DNA from: Alitta virens
Lineage: Eukaryota > Annelida > Polychaeta > Phyllodocida > Nereididae
Reading direction: 5' to 3'
Length of the DNA stretch: 64,000 nucleotides
Assembly (NCBI GenBank): GCA_932294295.1
Contig: OW028585.1
Coordinates: 372,001 to 436,000, forward strand
A program made the translations under genes and the position numbers. This document shows, one piece after another, positions 33,851 to 48,800 of this stretch. The stretch's first letter is position 1. Each line of letters starts with the position of its first letter. The notes under the pieces are model-generated. The model saw nothing but the letters and a program-made list of their open reading frames with translations. It had not been told where the DNA came from and made no database searches.

Positions 33851-36800
33851 ATGCCGGGTGTGACGATGGCGACATCTGGTGGGAAAGCGAATTACTTGGG
33901 AATTGAGGCGAACAAAACGTTGCTGTGGCAAGGATGGGACCCCGGCAAGGAATATGTGCGCAAAATTACACTCAAGAACATGGGCATGAAAACGGTTAAG
34001 CTAAAATACAGGTAGGCCTATTTGTCATTTTGATCGGATTTATTATGGGAATATTTCAATTAATCCATTGCTGTTGACCTTTTCTTGCTTTACTAAATAA
34101 TATGACTTAATAATTCTTATAATGAGCAGGCCTATGTAATGAAAATACATATATTTACTTGTGGTGATCCAACTGACTTTATATCTTGAACAAAGTTTAT
34201 GGGGAAAACATATAAGAAAATAAATACTTTTCTCCATTTTTCACCAAATGATAGCTGTTGCCATATTTAGATCAAATATAAATTTCAAATGCCCTAGAAA
34301 TTTAAAAGGTTCTAGAAAACGATTTCTCCCAACTTGCATGCCAGAGTTTTTGGGTCAAATCACCGGAACGAAACTATTCAGTACTAGTTCTAGAGTTTTT
34401 CTTACTCCATGGAACTGCCAAGTTTTCAGGTGGGATAATGTTAGATTCCAATTAAATGTGAAAGTATTACATTTCATCTAATCATTCAGCTGTAAGTATA
34501 TTGACCCAAATTCACACAATTAATACACTCAATTTATTAATCTTTTCTGTAATAAACAGGGTGCCAGAGACTAGATTTTTCTCGACGCTTTACCCCCAAC
34601 CTGTAGTTCTTAGCGCTGGGACAAGCTTTACTCTTCCTGTGACGTTTAGACCACTTGAGAGGATTCTTCACGAGGACCACATTGAATTCACTACAAACGT
34701 AAGCATAATTTAAGCTTAATTAATGAACTGTTAAACACACAGTGTTGCATCTATTATATGTTTTTTTGAAGAGAAGTGACAGCCATTTTAGTAAGATTCC
34801 AAATTAATGTTGACAAAAACACTCCCTAGAAAGACAGCAAACTTTAAGTGAATTATTGCAGACAAAGGGGTTTTTATTTAGAAAGTAAGGGCTGTTCCAT
34901 TTAAATGTGTGGGGTGGGGACGGGCATTAACATTTTCAAACCCCCTCCCCCCTTTTAGTTTTTTAATGACAACCCCCCCCCCCCCCCCCCCATTCTCCCT
35001 CAGAAAACATCAATTTCGGACCCTACAAAGTGCAAGTGTAATTAACCATAATTATAATTATAATGCATTGATACACTTATGTACTTCGATTCAGCCCTTG
35101 TCCATTGTACTTATATTTTTAAATAGGAAGGGAAGTTCCGCATACCCCTAAGAGGAATCCTGCCACAAATGTCTTTAACGACCCCTGGAGAAATTAATTT
35201 CAACATGTGTGCGGTGAATGACCAGGTGCAACTCTCTTTCAGTATTAAAAACAAAAGGTAAGTGCATCATATTTTAATCCGATGTACTCGTCGCGAGAGA
35301 ATTGATTTCATTTTCTTAGCTTATATTAGAAGTATGTGTAACAGGATAGCAACATAAGGCAAACACTTATTTCCATTGGGTGGGACCTGCCAGTGAATTT
35401 CTTGTACGTTTCATTTAATATTTGTCAGTTTTGATCAGATTTTCAAAATTCAAACATTTTCTAAAAGCTTAGTTTCTTAACCAAACCACTTCTGTGACTG
35501 ACATTAATTTAATAGATGAATTGTAGACTATTTTCCAGTGAATCGTAATCAATGAAAAATTAAAATAACACATCGACAATAAAAAATATTTGGGTTCAGT
35601 GGTACAAAATAATTACAAAATGTTTACATTGTGAGACATGAGATATGTACACCCTCAAATGTTATGTATAACGAGGCTGATAGACATTTTCGGATGTACA
35701 TATCTCCATGTCTCACATGTAACCATTGTATAATTTTATAAAGTATACTACAAGCATTATATAATGGAGATTGTGTCTTAAAATTGGCTTCTTCATTCTT
35801 GAGCTTGTAAGTAATATGTAATACATAGCCAATAAACACAATAACATACAATAAGCCATTGATAGTAGCAAATATTTACACTAGAAGAAGCTCGCTTTAA
35901 GCACAGGCGCCATCCAGCAGGAGCTATCATTTATCAAGACACAGAATAAAGAAAGGTGGAGCACTGGGAATTCTTGTGCAACAGTCTTGCGGACAAAATT
36001 CGGGTCACTGGTGTCGCCAATTACGTCCACAGTGCTCTAAATCAGGTCCGCGACTGTTTTTAACCAGTCTGTTTATATATTTATTTATTCTGGCAATTAT
36101 ACAGTTGCATTTAGAATGAAATTTATAAAATGAAACAGCCAAAAATTGGAAAGTCATTTTGGAGGGAAATTGCCTAGTTACCAATCGGCAATCTTTTTTT
36201 GCAAAACGCTACTCATTTGATTTGGATGACCTACTGTAAATCAATGTCTTTTTTTATTATTATTTAACCTTTCTTACAGTGAACTGGTGACAATGTTCAA
36301 TGTTGAGGCCTCCGAACCATTTTCGGTCGAGCCATCAGAAGGTTACCTGCAGCCGTTTGAATCATGTTCTGTCACTGCTACGTTTAAACCGACGGTAAAG
36401 ATTATGCTAATCAACTTTTCATTTATAGCTCAATGCTATGCTACCTTTAATACTTCATATTTGTGTTCAACGACTGAATATAAAATTGACACCGGCCAGA
36501 TAAGCTTTTGCTTTTCAAGACATATATAAATATATATATATATAATTTTATACAATACATAATCTCTTATATTGGTGGTTTATTCAATCAATACATATAT
36601 TCAAGTGCTATTCAGTTCATTAGTACTGAACTTTTCTCATTTATTTTCAAGTTGAGTTCTGAATCACTTACAAAATACCGTACACTTGTAAACTCAATGA
36701 TTAAAGACTTAAATTAAACTATATATATGATTAATATATATATTTTTTTATTCATCTATGCATTCCAGTAGCATGGTAGCATAACTTGAAGTCATTAATT

Positions 36801-39800
36801 TGTTTTGCAGTTAGCAGTTGTATATGAAGGCAGATTTTTGGTTAATTATGGAACAGAATCTGAGAAATTGCAAGAGGTCGTTCACGTTAATGGAATTGGT
36901 GAGATATAAATAGTTTTTATGTCTTTATTGCATTGATTAACTTCAGATATTGCAATTTGACAAGTTATCAGGAACTAAATTATTTAAGTTTTTTTTATCA
37001 GAAACTAAATTATTTAAGTTTTTTTTTTTATCAGAAACTAAATTATTGAAGTTTTTTTTTATCAGAAACTAAATTATTGAAGTTTTTTTTTATCAAAAAC
37101 TAAATTATTGAAGTCTTTTTTATCAGAAACTAAATTATTAAAGTCTTTTTTATCAGAAACTAAATTATTGAAGTCTTTTTTTGGGATACGCAGGTAAATA
37201 CCCCCATCTGGTGGTGGCCAGTGGAATCAAAACCTCTCGAACCACGGACGCCATGGAAACGGTTTTGGATTTTGGCGAAATACCTGCAGGACTCAGAGGG
37301 GAGAAATGGATAGATCTTCAGAATCTATCGCCAGTAAATTGAGATTTTGATACAGAAATTTTTTTTTTTTTATCATACCGAAATTTTTAGTTTTTTTATT
37401 ATTTATGCATAGTATTTTCATGATGAATTATTGAGATGAATAATTCTTAATATTTTTTTACAGGTGAATGCTCCGTTCAGGATAGAGCAGCCCACAAAAT
37501 CAACTAGAGCAGACGCAGTTTTTCACTGCATCCATAAGGAAGGAGTTGTACCTGCTAAAAGCTCATTAAGAATTCCTGTACGTAAAATTTTTCTGCATTC
37601 TATATCGGTTGTGGAATTACTTACTTTTAATGATGTTCTATGTTTTTTTTAGACTATATGTGACCTACAAAGGTACCTGAATCACACTGACCCTTACTTT
37701 AAATTGCACATACTGTATTAACTCGAATAAACACCCCCATTTAAAGCCAACCTCCAATAGAAGCCCAGGGTAACTGCCTTTCTCAAAAATATAAAAGCCT
37801 CCATCAAATAGAAGCCCTTCCCGCATCAAGTAGGTAAATTTCCAAGAATTTAAGATCTTTCAGAGCTGTTTTCATAAGGTCTTTGCATTTCTTGGTGTCC
37901 TTCATTGCCCCTAAAATAATAGAAGCCCATCTCGAATAGAAGCCCACCTCAAATAGAGGCCCTGCTTAGATGGCCTCCATATAAAATAGAAGGGAGAGTC
38001 TTTATTTGAGTAAATATGGTACTTGGATTTCACATATATGGTGAATCAAGCTGAACTAAACTTATTTTTTTATTCTGAAAGAGTTATGTGTGAAATTCTT
38101 TTGTTTGCCTCACTGAAGCTGCCTTTATGACCAGCTGCCAGAGGCAACATGTTACACATTATTCCCATGTACTCAGTGTCTATGCTGAGGCAAGTAAAAT
38201 ACCCCACCCATGGGAATATTGTGTAACATGGCGTGGACTCCAAGCTTTATCATCTAATCATTACATCTTCCTCTGACTGTTGCTCATGTAAGCTGGCTAA
38301 CCTTCTGACCCAGTAGCACCGAGACACTGACATTGTGACATCGACATTGAGACACTGACATTGAGACACTTACATTGAGACACTGACATTAGCAGAGATG
38401 GACATTGAGACATTGACATTGAGACATTATCATTGAGACACTGACATTGAGACATTGACATTGAGACACTGACATTGAGACATTAGCATTGAGACACTGA
38501 CATTGAGACATTGACATTAGCAGAGATGGACATTAGTAGAGATGGACATTGAGACATTGACATTGAGACATTGAGACACTGACATTGAGACATTGACATT
38601 AGCAGAGATTGACATTGAGACACTGACATTGAGACACTGACATTAGCAGAGTTGGACATTGAGACATTGACATTGAGACACTGACATTAGCAGAGTTGGA
38701 CATTGAGACATTGACATTGAAAAGCTGACATTGAGACACTGACATTGAGGCATTGACATTAGCAGAGATGGACATTGAGACACTGACATTGAGACATTGA
38801 GACACTGACATTGAGACATTGACATTAGCAGAGATTGACATTGAGACACTGACATTGAGACACTGACATTAGCAGAGTTGGACATTGAGACATTGACATT
38901 GAGACACTGACATTAACGGAGATGGACATTGAGACATTGACATTGAGACATTATCATTGATACACTGACATTGAGACATTGAAATTGAGACATTAACATT
39001 GAGACATTGACATTGAGACACTGACATTAGCAGGGATGGACATTGAGACATTGACCTTGAGACACTGACATTGGGACAATGACATTAGCAGAGATGGACA
39101 TTGATACATTGACATTGAGACACTGACATTGAGATATTGACATTGAGATATTGACATTAGCAGAGATGGACATTGAGACATTGAGACACTGACATTGAGA
39201 CATTGACATTGATATATTGACATTAGCAGAGATGGGCATTGAGACATTGACATTGAGACATTGACATTGAGATATTGACATTGAGACATTGACATTGAGA
39301 CATTGACATTAGCAGAGATGGACATTAGTAGAGATGGACATTGAGGCATTGCCATTGAGATATTGTCATTAGCAGAGATGGGCATTGAGACATTGACATT
39401 GATACATTATCTGAGACATTGACATTGAGACATTGAGACACTGACATTGAGACAGACATTGAGACATTGACATTGAGACATTGACATTAGCAGAGACCTA
39501 TAGGCCACCCAGCTGCTTGCTTCTAAGACGTGTAAATTATTTAATCATCATTGTTGCAGGTGATGTATACTCCTGTGACAGTTGGTGAATACAGTGTTGA
39601 TTACATTCACATCAGGACAATCAGCAACATCAGTAAGACTGTGGTCAAGTTTGTTGGGTCATCCATAGGTAGGAATAGTCTAACACTTATTATATGATTA
39701 TGTGATTATAACATCCTACAATGATCAAACAAATTCAACAGTTTGACATCAGTAATACCTCAGCGTCCCCTACAATTTATTGCTGAGCATTACAATTTAT

Positions 39801-42800
39801 TAATTTTTTTCAAATGCATTTATATTTGATTTCACTCTTTTTTCTCTCAGGGCCGTTGGTACATCTCAGCCAGACTGCTCTCAATTTCCATTTGGTCAAC
39901 TCGCGATTTTCTGTGTCAAAAACTTTAGATATTGTCAACAATTCCAGTGTGGAGGCTTGCTATCAGGTATGATGATTGATTGATTGATTGATTGAATGAT
40001 TGAATGATTGAATGATTGATTGATAGAATTATTCACTGATTGATTGAGTTACGTCTTATATTATTTTCTTTATTATAATACATAATTTTTTGAGTATTTC
40101 CTATTGTATCACATATTTATTAGTATATTAAGTAATTTCTTTATCATATTACATGCGTTTTTATATTACTTTTCTTTAGTATTGCATCATTGTGTCAATA
40201 TATCATCATAATTCGCAATATAACTTTATTCGTAAGAGCAAAGAAGTCGTATGGTGTCGCTCACCACATATTGTAAATAAATCTACTTTGACGTATCCAT
40301 ATTTTGTAATATGAACTGAATCAAACCTGGCAAAATATAAGGATAAACGCATGGAAAACGCACATGGCACATTTGGCCATGTAGTGGTAAATGAATTAAA
40401 TTGAATTGAGCATTTTTAGTGCTAAATTTACTTGTTAAATACATTGTTAATGAGAATATATAACACTTAATTATAATTAATGAACGTTTGATGTATATAT
40501 ATAATATAATGTATGGAGAACAGAATAGAGACAACTCCGGGAGAATAGGTTGAGAGAGGTGTTTATTGTGGTGGAAACACCCAAACTGACTGAGGTCCAG
40601 TCTGACCTTGCTATATATGTCCAGTGAATTCAAAGGAATGTGGCTACCTGTCGTACTCTCATTAATTATGCAAAAAGGACTAAACTGAAATATGTCTGAC
40701 CATCAGAAATATTAGACATTTATATGAAAATTACTATAAAACCACAAAATATTAATGAATGACTTATATTCTCTTTTCAGTTCATGGTAGACTGTGAGGA
40801 GAGTGTCTTCCGCATCGACTGCATCTCTGGTGTACTCCCCCCTCAAAGCAAACAGACGCTGACCGTCTCTTTCCACCCCATCCACGCCATGAACTACTAT
40901 CGCAGGATATCTTGTGTGGTCCATGATGAGGTATTGTTGGGAGTTTATGGATATTATCTGATGTATCTCTGCATAAGGAGTAGTGTACATGTATATTGGA
41001 ATTTGGAATTTACCCCCTTCCAACCGGTAACTTCTTTGGGGTTGTTCAATTAGAACTGTGAGGGTGAAGGCCACGGAATAATTTTCATCCCCTGCTTTTT
41101 TCCTCAGAGATAACCGACCCTCCCCCTGCTTTTTTTTTTTTTTTTTTTTTTTTAAATGAAAATTAGCATGAGGAAGTACAGATCAACCTTCCCACTTGCC
41201 ATCAATTTCTGAAACCTTCTCCTAACAGAAACTTGTGTTACGATACCTTTTAGAAAAGTAATAGCAATGCGGAAAAATTGTTTGTGGAGTCTGTGGACGT
41301 CTCAATACACAATGATTTATTGATGAAATTTATGCAAAGTCTCACATTGGTTGGGGTTTATCATTATACAGAAAGCATAACAGGCAAAAGACGTATTTAT
41401 ATTTTTGTTATCTTGAAACAGTCATTCAAGAGACTAGACTTTTTTTGCAGGCAGACACATGTAATTTTCAATATTCAGCAATTATCAATTGTCAGTTATA
41501 ATCATGTTATTTTTGCTCGCCTGACAGGGCCCTTTGTTCCTAGATCTGATGGGAACATGTCATTCTGAAACTGTGAAGCCGGTTGTCATGCAGAAGAAAC
41601 ACGTTGAAAATTTCTACGTTCATTCCGACAGAGGGTTGTCGTTTTACGCACCTGAGGTGAGAGAGAATCCTCGTGTAATTTCGATGGTCAATTGATCCTG
41701 CTCTGTCATTTTATCTTAAAAAAATTGTCCTTTCTATGATATTCTGTTCTGTTCTGTTCTATTCTATTCTGTTCTGTTCTATTCCATTCTGTTCTATTCC
41801 ATTCTGTTCTAATCTATTCTATTCATACAGCTGTTACAAATAGCCGCTGTTCTATTCTATTTGTGACATTGGCTATTCTAGTCTATTTGTGACATATATT
41901 CTATTCGATTTGAAACAAGTATCAGCTATTCTATTCTAAATTCTATTCTATGCCATTCTATTCTATTCCATTCTATTTTATTCATAGATGTTTGAATTCT
42001 CTCTATCATGCAAAAGTTTTGATGTTTGTTTCATTTTCCATTTATTCAATGAAGTATGTTTTTTGCATTAATAAAAGCAATTAAGTACAATGCTCAAGGA
42101 TGGAAAACTGGAATTGGATGACGGAGGAACATTGATTAATCCTGAGGTGAGTGACACTGAGCGTCCATATCTCTTAATTTCAAAAGTAACATGTCAGAAC
42201 TGTACATTACTTAATTAATTAGGGCTGTTCCATTTAAAAAAAAGAGATGGGGGGGGGGGGGGTGGACCTGAAGATTTTTAGACCCCTCCCCCCCCCTGCA
42301 CCCCCGATATCTGGTTTTTGACAGACACCCCCCTGCTTTTTTCTACATTAAGATATTAAGAAAATACTGGTCAACCATCCCCCCCTTCTCCTCGTTATCA
42401 ATTTTCCCCAGACCCGCCCCCCCCCCCCTCCCGATATCTGAAAAATCTTCAGGTCCACCCCTCTCCGCTCTTTTTAAATGGAACAGCCCTTACGAGATAT
42501 AAGACATTATACTAATATGAATCATATACATTTTGATATGCGGTCAAACTTGTGTTAAATGGTCAGTGGTCACCGAACTTGGGCCAAGGGAACTGATGTA
42601 TTTGCGCGTTTAAGACAGGTGGCCACTTAATCAGTTTTTAAAACTGAATTCTCATTTTCTGACAACATGAACACCAATTGTGTAGAACTAGCTACAATAA
42701 TGAAATTGATTATTTTGTTGCGGGGAACTGAGTCACTGACAAAATAATGATAATTATACTCTGATATTTTTCTTTGCTAGACACCAGAAGCCGAGGGAGA

Positions 42801-45800
42801 TTCAGGAGAATTAACACAAAGGCCGACTTTAAGATCATCTCCGATGGACGAGTATTTCAATGATGGATACCACTCAGAGACGGTGGTGAGTGCTATTCAA
42901 TTCTGGTGGCCTAATTAATATTAACAATCTCATCTAATCACATCTCATCATATCTCACCTTATCTTTTTCTTAAAAAAATTGAATTAAATTGTTGTTATT
43001 ATGTCTCCATATTAGAGTTCGTTCATTTGCCAAGTCTCAATAAGTTCATTGTTTTTAATCCTCAGCATGTGTTTTGCCTTTGTGTCGGATATATCTGTAG
43101 TAAACGAATCACCCCATTAATGTATATTAGAAGTGTGACTCATTTGAGAACATTCAATATACAGTGCATTTTCTTTGGGTGTGTTTAATCTTGTCATCGT
43201 GATGTCTGTTCTTTTACAGAATTTCTCTCCACACATCAGTTTAGACAACCACTTGGCCGATTTTGGAAAATGCGTCGACATGAGACTCATCAATAAAATG
43301 GTAAGTGTACACCATGACAGTGTATCATGATAGTCCAGGAGTAATAGATCTAACTTGGAAGAAATTAGTGACAAACAAAATTAGCTTCCATCACGTTTGA
43401 AGCTAAGATATGATTAACGAAAACGTCAGCCATTTTTCCCATCATCATGAATTTTCGCTTGGCCACAATTAAGGAGGATATCTGGGGACTTCAACAAACA
43501 TTTCCCGCAATTTTCTTACAAAGTATTTCTGTATTCATTTTCAGAATGTCAATTTGACGAACCACACTAAAGGGAAAATAACAGTCGTTTGGATGGGTGG
43601 TAAGATAATATTTTTAATACTCTTATAGTATATTGCTATTAAGATCAAATGATTATATTTGTATTAATGTTATTTAGGTGATGACCATGTATTCTCAGTA
43701 TCGCCAATGAGCGTAGATATCCCGCCCATGGCATCCGCCCCGTTCACCGTTACCTTCAAACCTGTAAGTATTATTACACACATTACATAACATCCATCAT
43801 GATCTTATAATAATCTGTCTCAGTCAGTTTTAATTTCCACATGTTTGCGTTTAGTAAGTACCGTATTAACTCGAATAGAAGCCCTCCCTTCAATTTTTTA
43901 AGAGGCCATCTCAGCAGGGCCTTTATTTGAGGTGGGCCTCTATTCGAGGTGGGTTTCTAATATTTCAGGAGCAATGAAAGGCACCAAGAAATGCAAAGAC
44001 CTCACAAAAATGACTCTGAAAGGCCTCACTTTCTTGATTTACAACTACTTGATGCGGAGGGGGGCTTCTATTTAAGGGAGGCTTTTATTTTTGGGAAGGC
44101 AGCTACCCTGGGCTCCTTTTCGAGGTGGGGTTGGGTGTCTTGCAAAAAAATTGATATTGGGAAGGGAGGGGGTCGGCCGCGGACCCCCGGTATTTAAAAA
44201 GAAGCAGTATAGACCCACCCCCCCCCCCCCCCCCACCAATTGTTTCCTCTTTTTCTACAGTTAGTTTTCTATACTCTGAGGGGAGGGGGGTAAAAACCGA
44301 GAAAAAGTAGGGGGGGGGGGGGTTGGAAATTTTTTAATGTTGGGGAGGGGGGTGTGTCACAAACACGGAAAAAGCGATGGTGGGGGTGTTGGCCGATAAG
44401 AAAAACCGGGGGTGAAATCAGGGGTGGTGAAAATGTACTATGAGCACTTTTGTGACATCATACTGGTAAAATGAACTAAAATGAGGTCATATGTGCAAAT
44501 GGCTGTGAATATACAGTCTTATATTCACAATTTCATTATGACATCTTTTCTACAAATATGTAAAATATTGGGCTGGAGTGTCGGTTTCAAACTTAAATCA
44601 ACCAAGAGTTAGTTTAATCCCAATTGCACTAACTGAACGTGACGCTATACTTGCTTTCAGCCAGCACCAAACCAGTTTTACGGAGCGGAACTGGAGTGTT
44701 ACGCTTTCTACAAAAGTCAAAGAGATCATCGTCTCGTGGATGCCAACATCATTTGTCCCCCGTGGTGCTTGACTCTCACTGCCTCAGGTATGGTCAATCT
44801 ATTTCTTGTAGTCTCAGCACATCTCAATTTATTACTCTACATCATAATGCTCTTCCTATGTCAGCATCAGCCTCCTACAAGATACAGTAAACGTTTCAAA
44901 TGTACCTAAGTCAATTTCTTTGCACAACTCGAACTAAAGCTAACAGAACATTAAAATTAAAATTGTTTATTTACTTATAAATGTATTTTATTTCAGAAAT
45001 TTTTGCACTTGAATTAAATCTGACCCGTTTATAGAGCATGATTATATTATGGGGTGTCCTTAATATTTCAATTCATGATTTACTATTGCAAGGTCTTCAT
45101 AATTGCATTGGGTTAAAGAATTGTAGTAAAGTTACTCACAATACATGTCCGGTGTACTTAAATTTTATTTGTGCTCAGTTGTATTATTAAAATAGTAACA
45201 TGATCGCGGTATACAACAGCTTCCCCTCATAGTGCTTGGTTAAAGAACATTAATCTTTAGCTCAATTGGTCAAGGTGTTGGAAAAGTTGCTGTACTGAAT
45301 AAGTAATTGCTTTGTACTTGCAGGTGACACTTTCCAACCGAACACGGAGACCTTTTTACCCCGAGCGATGCTCAGTTCCAACTCTTTGCTTTTCCCACCT
45401 GTGAACATTGGAGAGTCGACTTACAGGACTTTGTTATTAGCAAACTCGGGAACCACGCCTGTCATGTATCAATTTGAGGAGGATCCCTCTCGGTGAGTAT
45501 TAAGTCATATAGCAAGCCCGCTAATGGTGGGTGGGACTGGTGTAGCGTAAATTGAAATAAATATCCACTTGTTTTTTGGCCATAAATGTCACGGAGAAGC
45601 AAAAAATAGATATAAATATCACCAAAAATTCAAAGCCCAACTTTTTAACCCATAAAACACCTCTCTGAACAATTTAACTTCAAGTTCCTTTTCTTTGCAT
45701 TGATTGTTTTTTTGCCACTTTTTTCATCACTGTAGCCATTTGTTATGGATCCCATATAAGTTATCATTGGTACAGGTTGGAAGCCGACCTCTGTCTTGAA

Positions 45801-48800
45801 ATGTTAACATTTTCATTTTATTGCAGATTGAATCAATTATGCCTACGTCCATTGAAATATAAGGAACCTCTACGATATGCACTGAAATGATCGCTCAATA
45901 ATATTTGTTTACCAAACTCTTTGCGTTAGGGCTGTTCCATTTAAAAGTGATGTGGGGGGGGGGGGGTGTCGACAGAAAAATTTCTGACACCCCTCACCCC
46001 CTTTTTGTTTTTTTGACAGACCCCCAACCCCTCTTTTTTCTACATTAAGATTTTAAGAAAATACTGGTTAACCACCCCCTGCCCCTCTTCTTCTCTTTTT
46101 GAGAAATGTTGTGTATAAAATCTCATCACCAGACTTTTAATTACTGGACCACCTGGCAGAAAGTCATGCACCTGCGAATGACAATGCAATATAACATACA
46201 GATTTATTGGCCACACAAACTGATACTAATACAGTTGATTTAATACTGAATAAACTTTTATATTAACAACTGAACACAAGTCAAGATATGTGATTATCTT
46301 TGTATTTCCAGGGCATTTTCCATGAAGCCCCTGCAAGGTTTATCCAAGGGTGCTTATCAAATTTTTGTGGTGAAAAGTTCCCCTAAAGAAATGAAACAAT
46401 ATCAACACACTTTGCGTTTGAAGGTGAACAATGATGACAAAAATACTGAGGTAGGATATTTTTATTTATGAATATTGTCTGATACAGTTAAGGGCCACCT
46501 ATGTACAGTAACCTGGTAAACGGCCACTTCCAACTCTAGCTAGTCTCCCCAACTGAATCTCCATCGTATTATTTACTATATTTTACTCCATATTGAACAA
46601 CTAGTGTCTTAAATGGCCTCATTTATCAGAGACTTTTAAACATATTTTAAAGACTTTCTTATTTAATAAATTGTAAACCAATTAATTTTCACTTAATCGT
46701 ACACTGGATTTTATAGAGTTCACTTTATATTTATTTAATTATCTATTATATTTATTGTTAAGCGCGTCCGATAATGTATTATTCTAAGACAGCGCTATAT
46801 AAATAAAGTATTAGTTTGTATTTGTAATTGTTTTTTGGTGATCGCTTAACACAGGTTTGACTGTATCAAATACACTGTAAAGACCCCACTTTTGGACCAT
46901 AAACATTTTAACATCTGACCTATTCTATGTACCGTATTTCCTTGATTAAAAAGCCAGAGTCTTTATATATTTTTACAGGCAGCTTTTGGCCCGGCCTATA
47001 AATGGCATCCATTAATTTAAATTGATCATAAATTCAAATTTGTGGTTCTGCTATTTGCACATAAAACCAGTTTCAGTGCAATTGCAGTTGACCAGTATAA
47101 TGATTTCATACTTAATAAAACAATTGCAATGATGTCATAATGACCATAGTCACTGGTTTAGTTATGTGACATGACAAAGTTTTCTTAGCAAATGGCTATC
47201 TTATCTTATCTTATCTTATCTTATACGTATACGTATACATATAAGTATACTTATACTTATCTTATCTTATCTTATCTTATCTTATCTTATCTTATCTTAT
47301 CTTATCTTATCTCATCTCATCTCATCTCATCTCATCTCATCGCTTCGCATCGCAGTATAGCATACCCAAATTTATGCCCATATTTGGTGTTCATTGTGCT
47401 GTATTGAATATAAAATATATCACCTTTTTTTTTAAACCAAGTTTGAAGTCCTAGCACAATTAAAATAACATTTGTGTAGAGTAACGGGGGTTTGGGGGCA
47501 AAGAAAAAATTAACTGTGTTTTTACAGTGAATAGAAAATCACTGTGACGTCATACATTGAATTCAAGCTTTTGACATCATACGCATAGCAACGAGGCTTG
47601 CTAAATACGGTCATAAATCTGGGTCCGCTATACTTTTTCCATCTCATCTCATCTCATCTCATCTGTTGATTAAAACAAATTTCTTTTTGGTCCCATACTG
47701 CGGCAAGTTTTACTGCATTTTTATAACAAATTTGCTAATTTGTGAATTATTTCATATTTTTCACAGACCATAGAAGCTGTAGGTTCCGCAGAAACACCGA
47801 AGATATCCCTGGAGAACGAAGGTGTCTTGTATTTCAAACCAACCTGCCTCGGAGCATCGTCCGAGAGGAAGTATTCTATTCAGAATACGACTCGGATGCC
47901 ACTGCACTTCGAGTGGAAGATGAAATCACCGGAGGCAAAAATGCTAAAAGTATATCCGTCCTCTGGGGTGATTCTGCCTAATGAGATACAGGTCTGTAAT
48001 AACTATACATTTATTGTCAGATTATGATCCAGTACAAGTACATTTGAGATCATCGAGATTCACCAGGTCATTGAAATTTGCACAAACAACAACCACACGT
48101 TACTCAAAATAAACACCATGTCCTAGTGTAAAAGAAACATTACTGGGAGATATGCGCAGCTGATTAGATTAACGGCATTTGTTTTACCCCCTTTTTCACT
48201 ATTTGGGTGGTAATTTTCCATGACCAGGCAAATCTTGATATATTGAATTTTACGTGAGCTTATTGAGCTGGAGTATTAATCAAAAAATGACAGTAGAGTT
48301 CTGGGTACCATGCCATGGATATAAATATTTAGCAAACTTTTTTTGATGAGGGTGCTTACCAATGAGGTAAATCACATTATTTTACTTCCAGCACCACAAT
48401 TGGATATTCACGCCGTCAGCTTTAGACAAATTTGTCATGAAGCCTGCATTAATCGTCTGGGGAACAAACAAGAAAAACCCTGACCTCATAACGAAGAAAA
48501 TGTCAACGCCCGTTCGAGTGTTAGGCGAAGGTACAGCTGGTGAAATACTGTGTGATCAGATGTACTACGATTACGGCACAGTACTAATTGGTTCAAGTCA
48601 ATCAACATACTTCACAATGTACAATAACAGCACGTGTAGTCTGCATTATCGACTGACAATAGATCAGACCGTAACGGGACCGTATTCGGATGAGGAATAC
48701 AGGAATGATCTAACAGGTGAGATATCTCATTAATAACTTAAATTTGAGAGTTTTTCCTCTGTTCTGCATGTCAGTGGAAACTTTTATAGACTCGCACAAC

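Larger units (their letters stand above)
33851..41656 (+). other. CFAP65: CFAP65 exons 1-11 (residues 1-464)
   Basis: Exons: 33851-34011, 34560-34698, 35127-35257, 36280-36394, 36811-36898, 37194-37333, 37464-37577, 39560-39668, 39851-39966, 40781-40930, 41528-41656. They encode three to four ASH-like units. Typical strands include FSVEPSEGYLQPFESCSVTA, FRIEQPTKSTRADAVF and FRIDCISGVLPPQSKQTLTV. The longest intron (37578-39559) is filled by a SINE-derived minisatellite. Confidence 0.93.
42078..48716 (+). other. CFAP65: CFAP65 exons 12-21 (residues 465-924)
   Basis: Exons: 42078-42146, 42781-42885, 43220-43300, 43545-43599, 43678-43763, 44661-44787, 45324-45492, 46312-46450, 47767-47991, 48392-48716. 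Exon 12 has a weak acceptor (cattaataaaag) but is in phase on both sides and encodes an acidic linker (LKDGKLELDDGGTLINPE). ASH-like signatures include FSVSPMSVDIPPMASAPFTV, LLFPPVNIGESTYRTLLLAN and VYPSSGVILPNEIQ. Exon 21 (325 nt) is the longest. Confidence 0.92.

Noticed and set aside
38599..39385. Several overlapping minus-strand open frames rich in M, S, Q, C, N
   Set aside because: They are translations of the minisatellite in CFAP65 intron 7, stop-free only because the repeat unit is.
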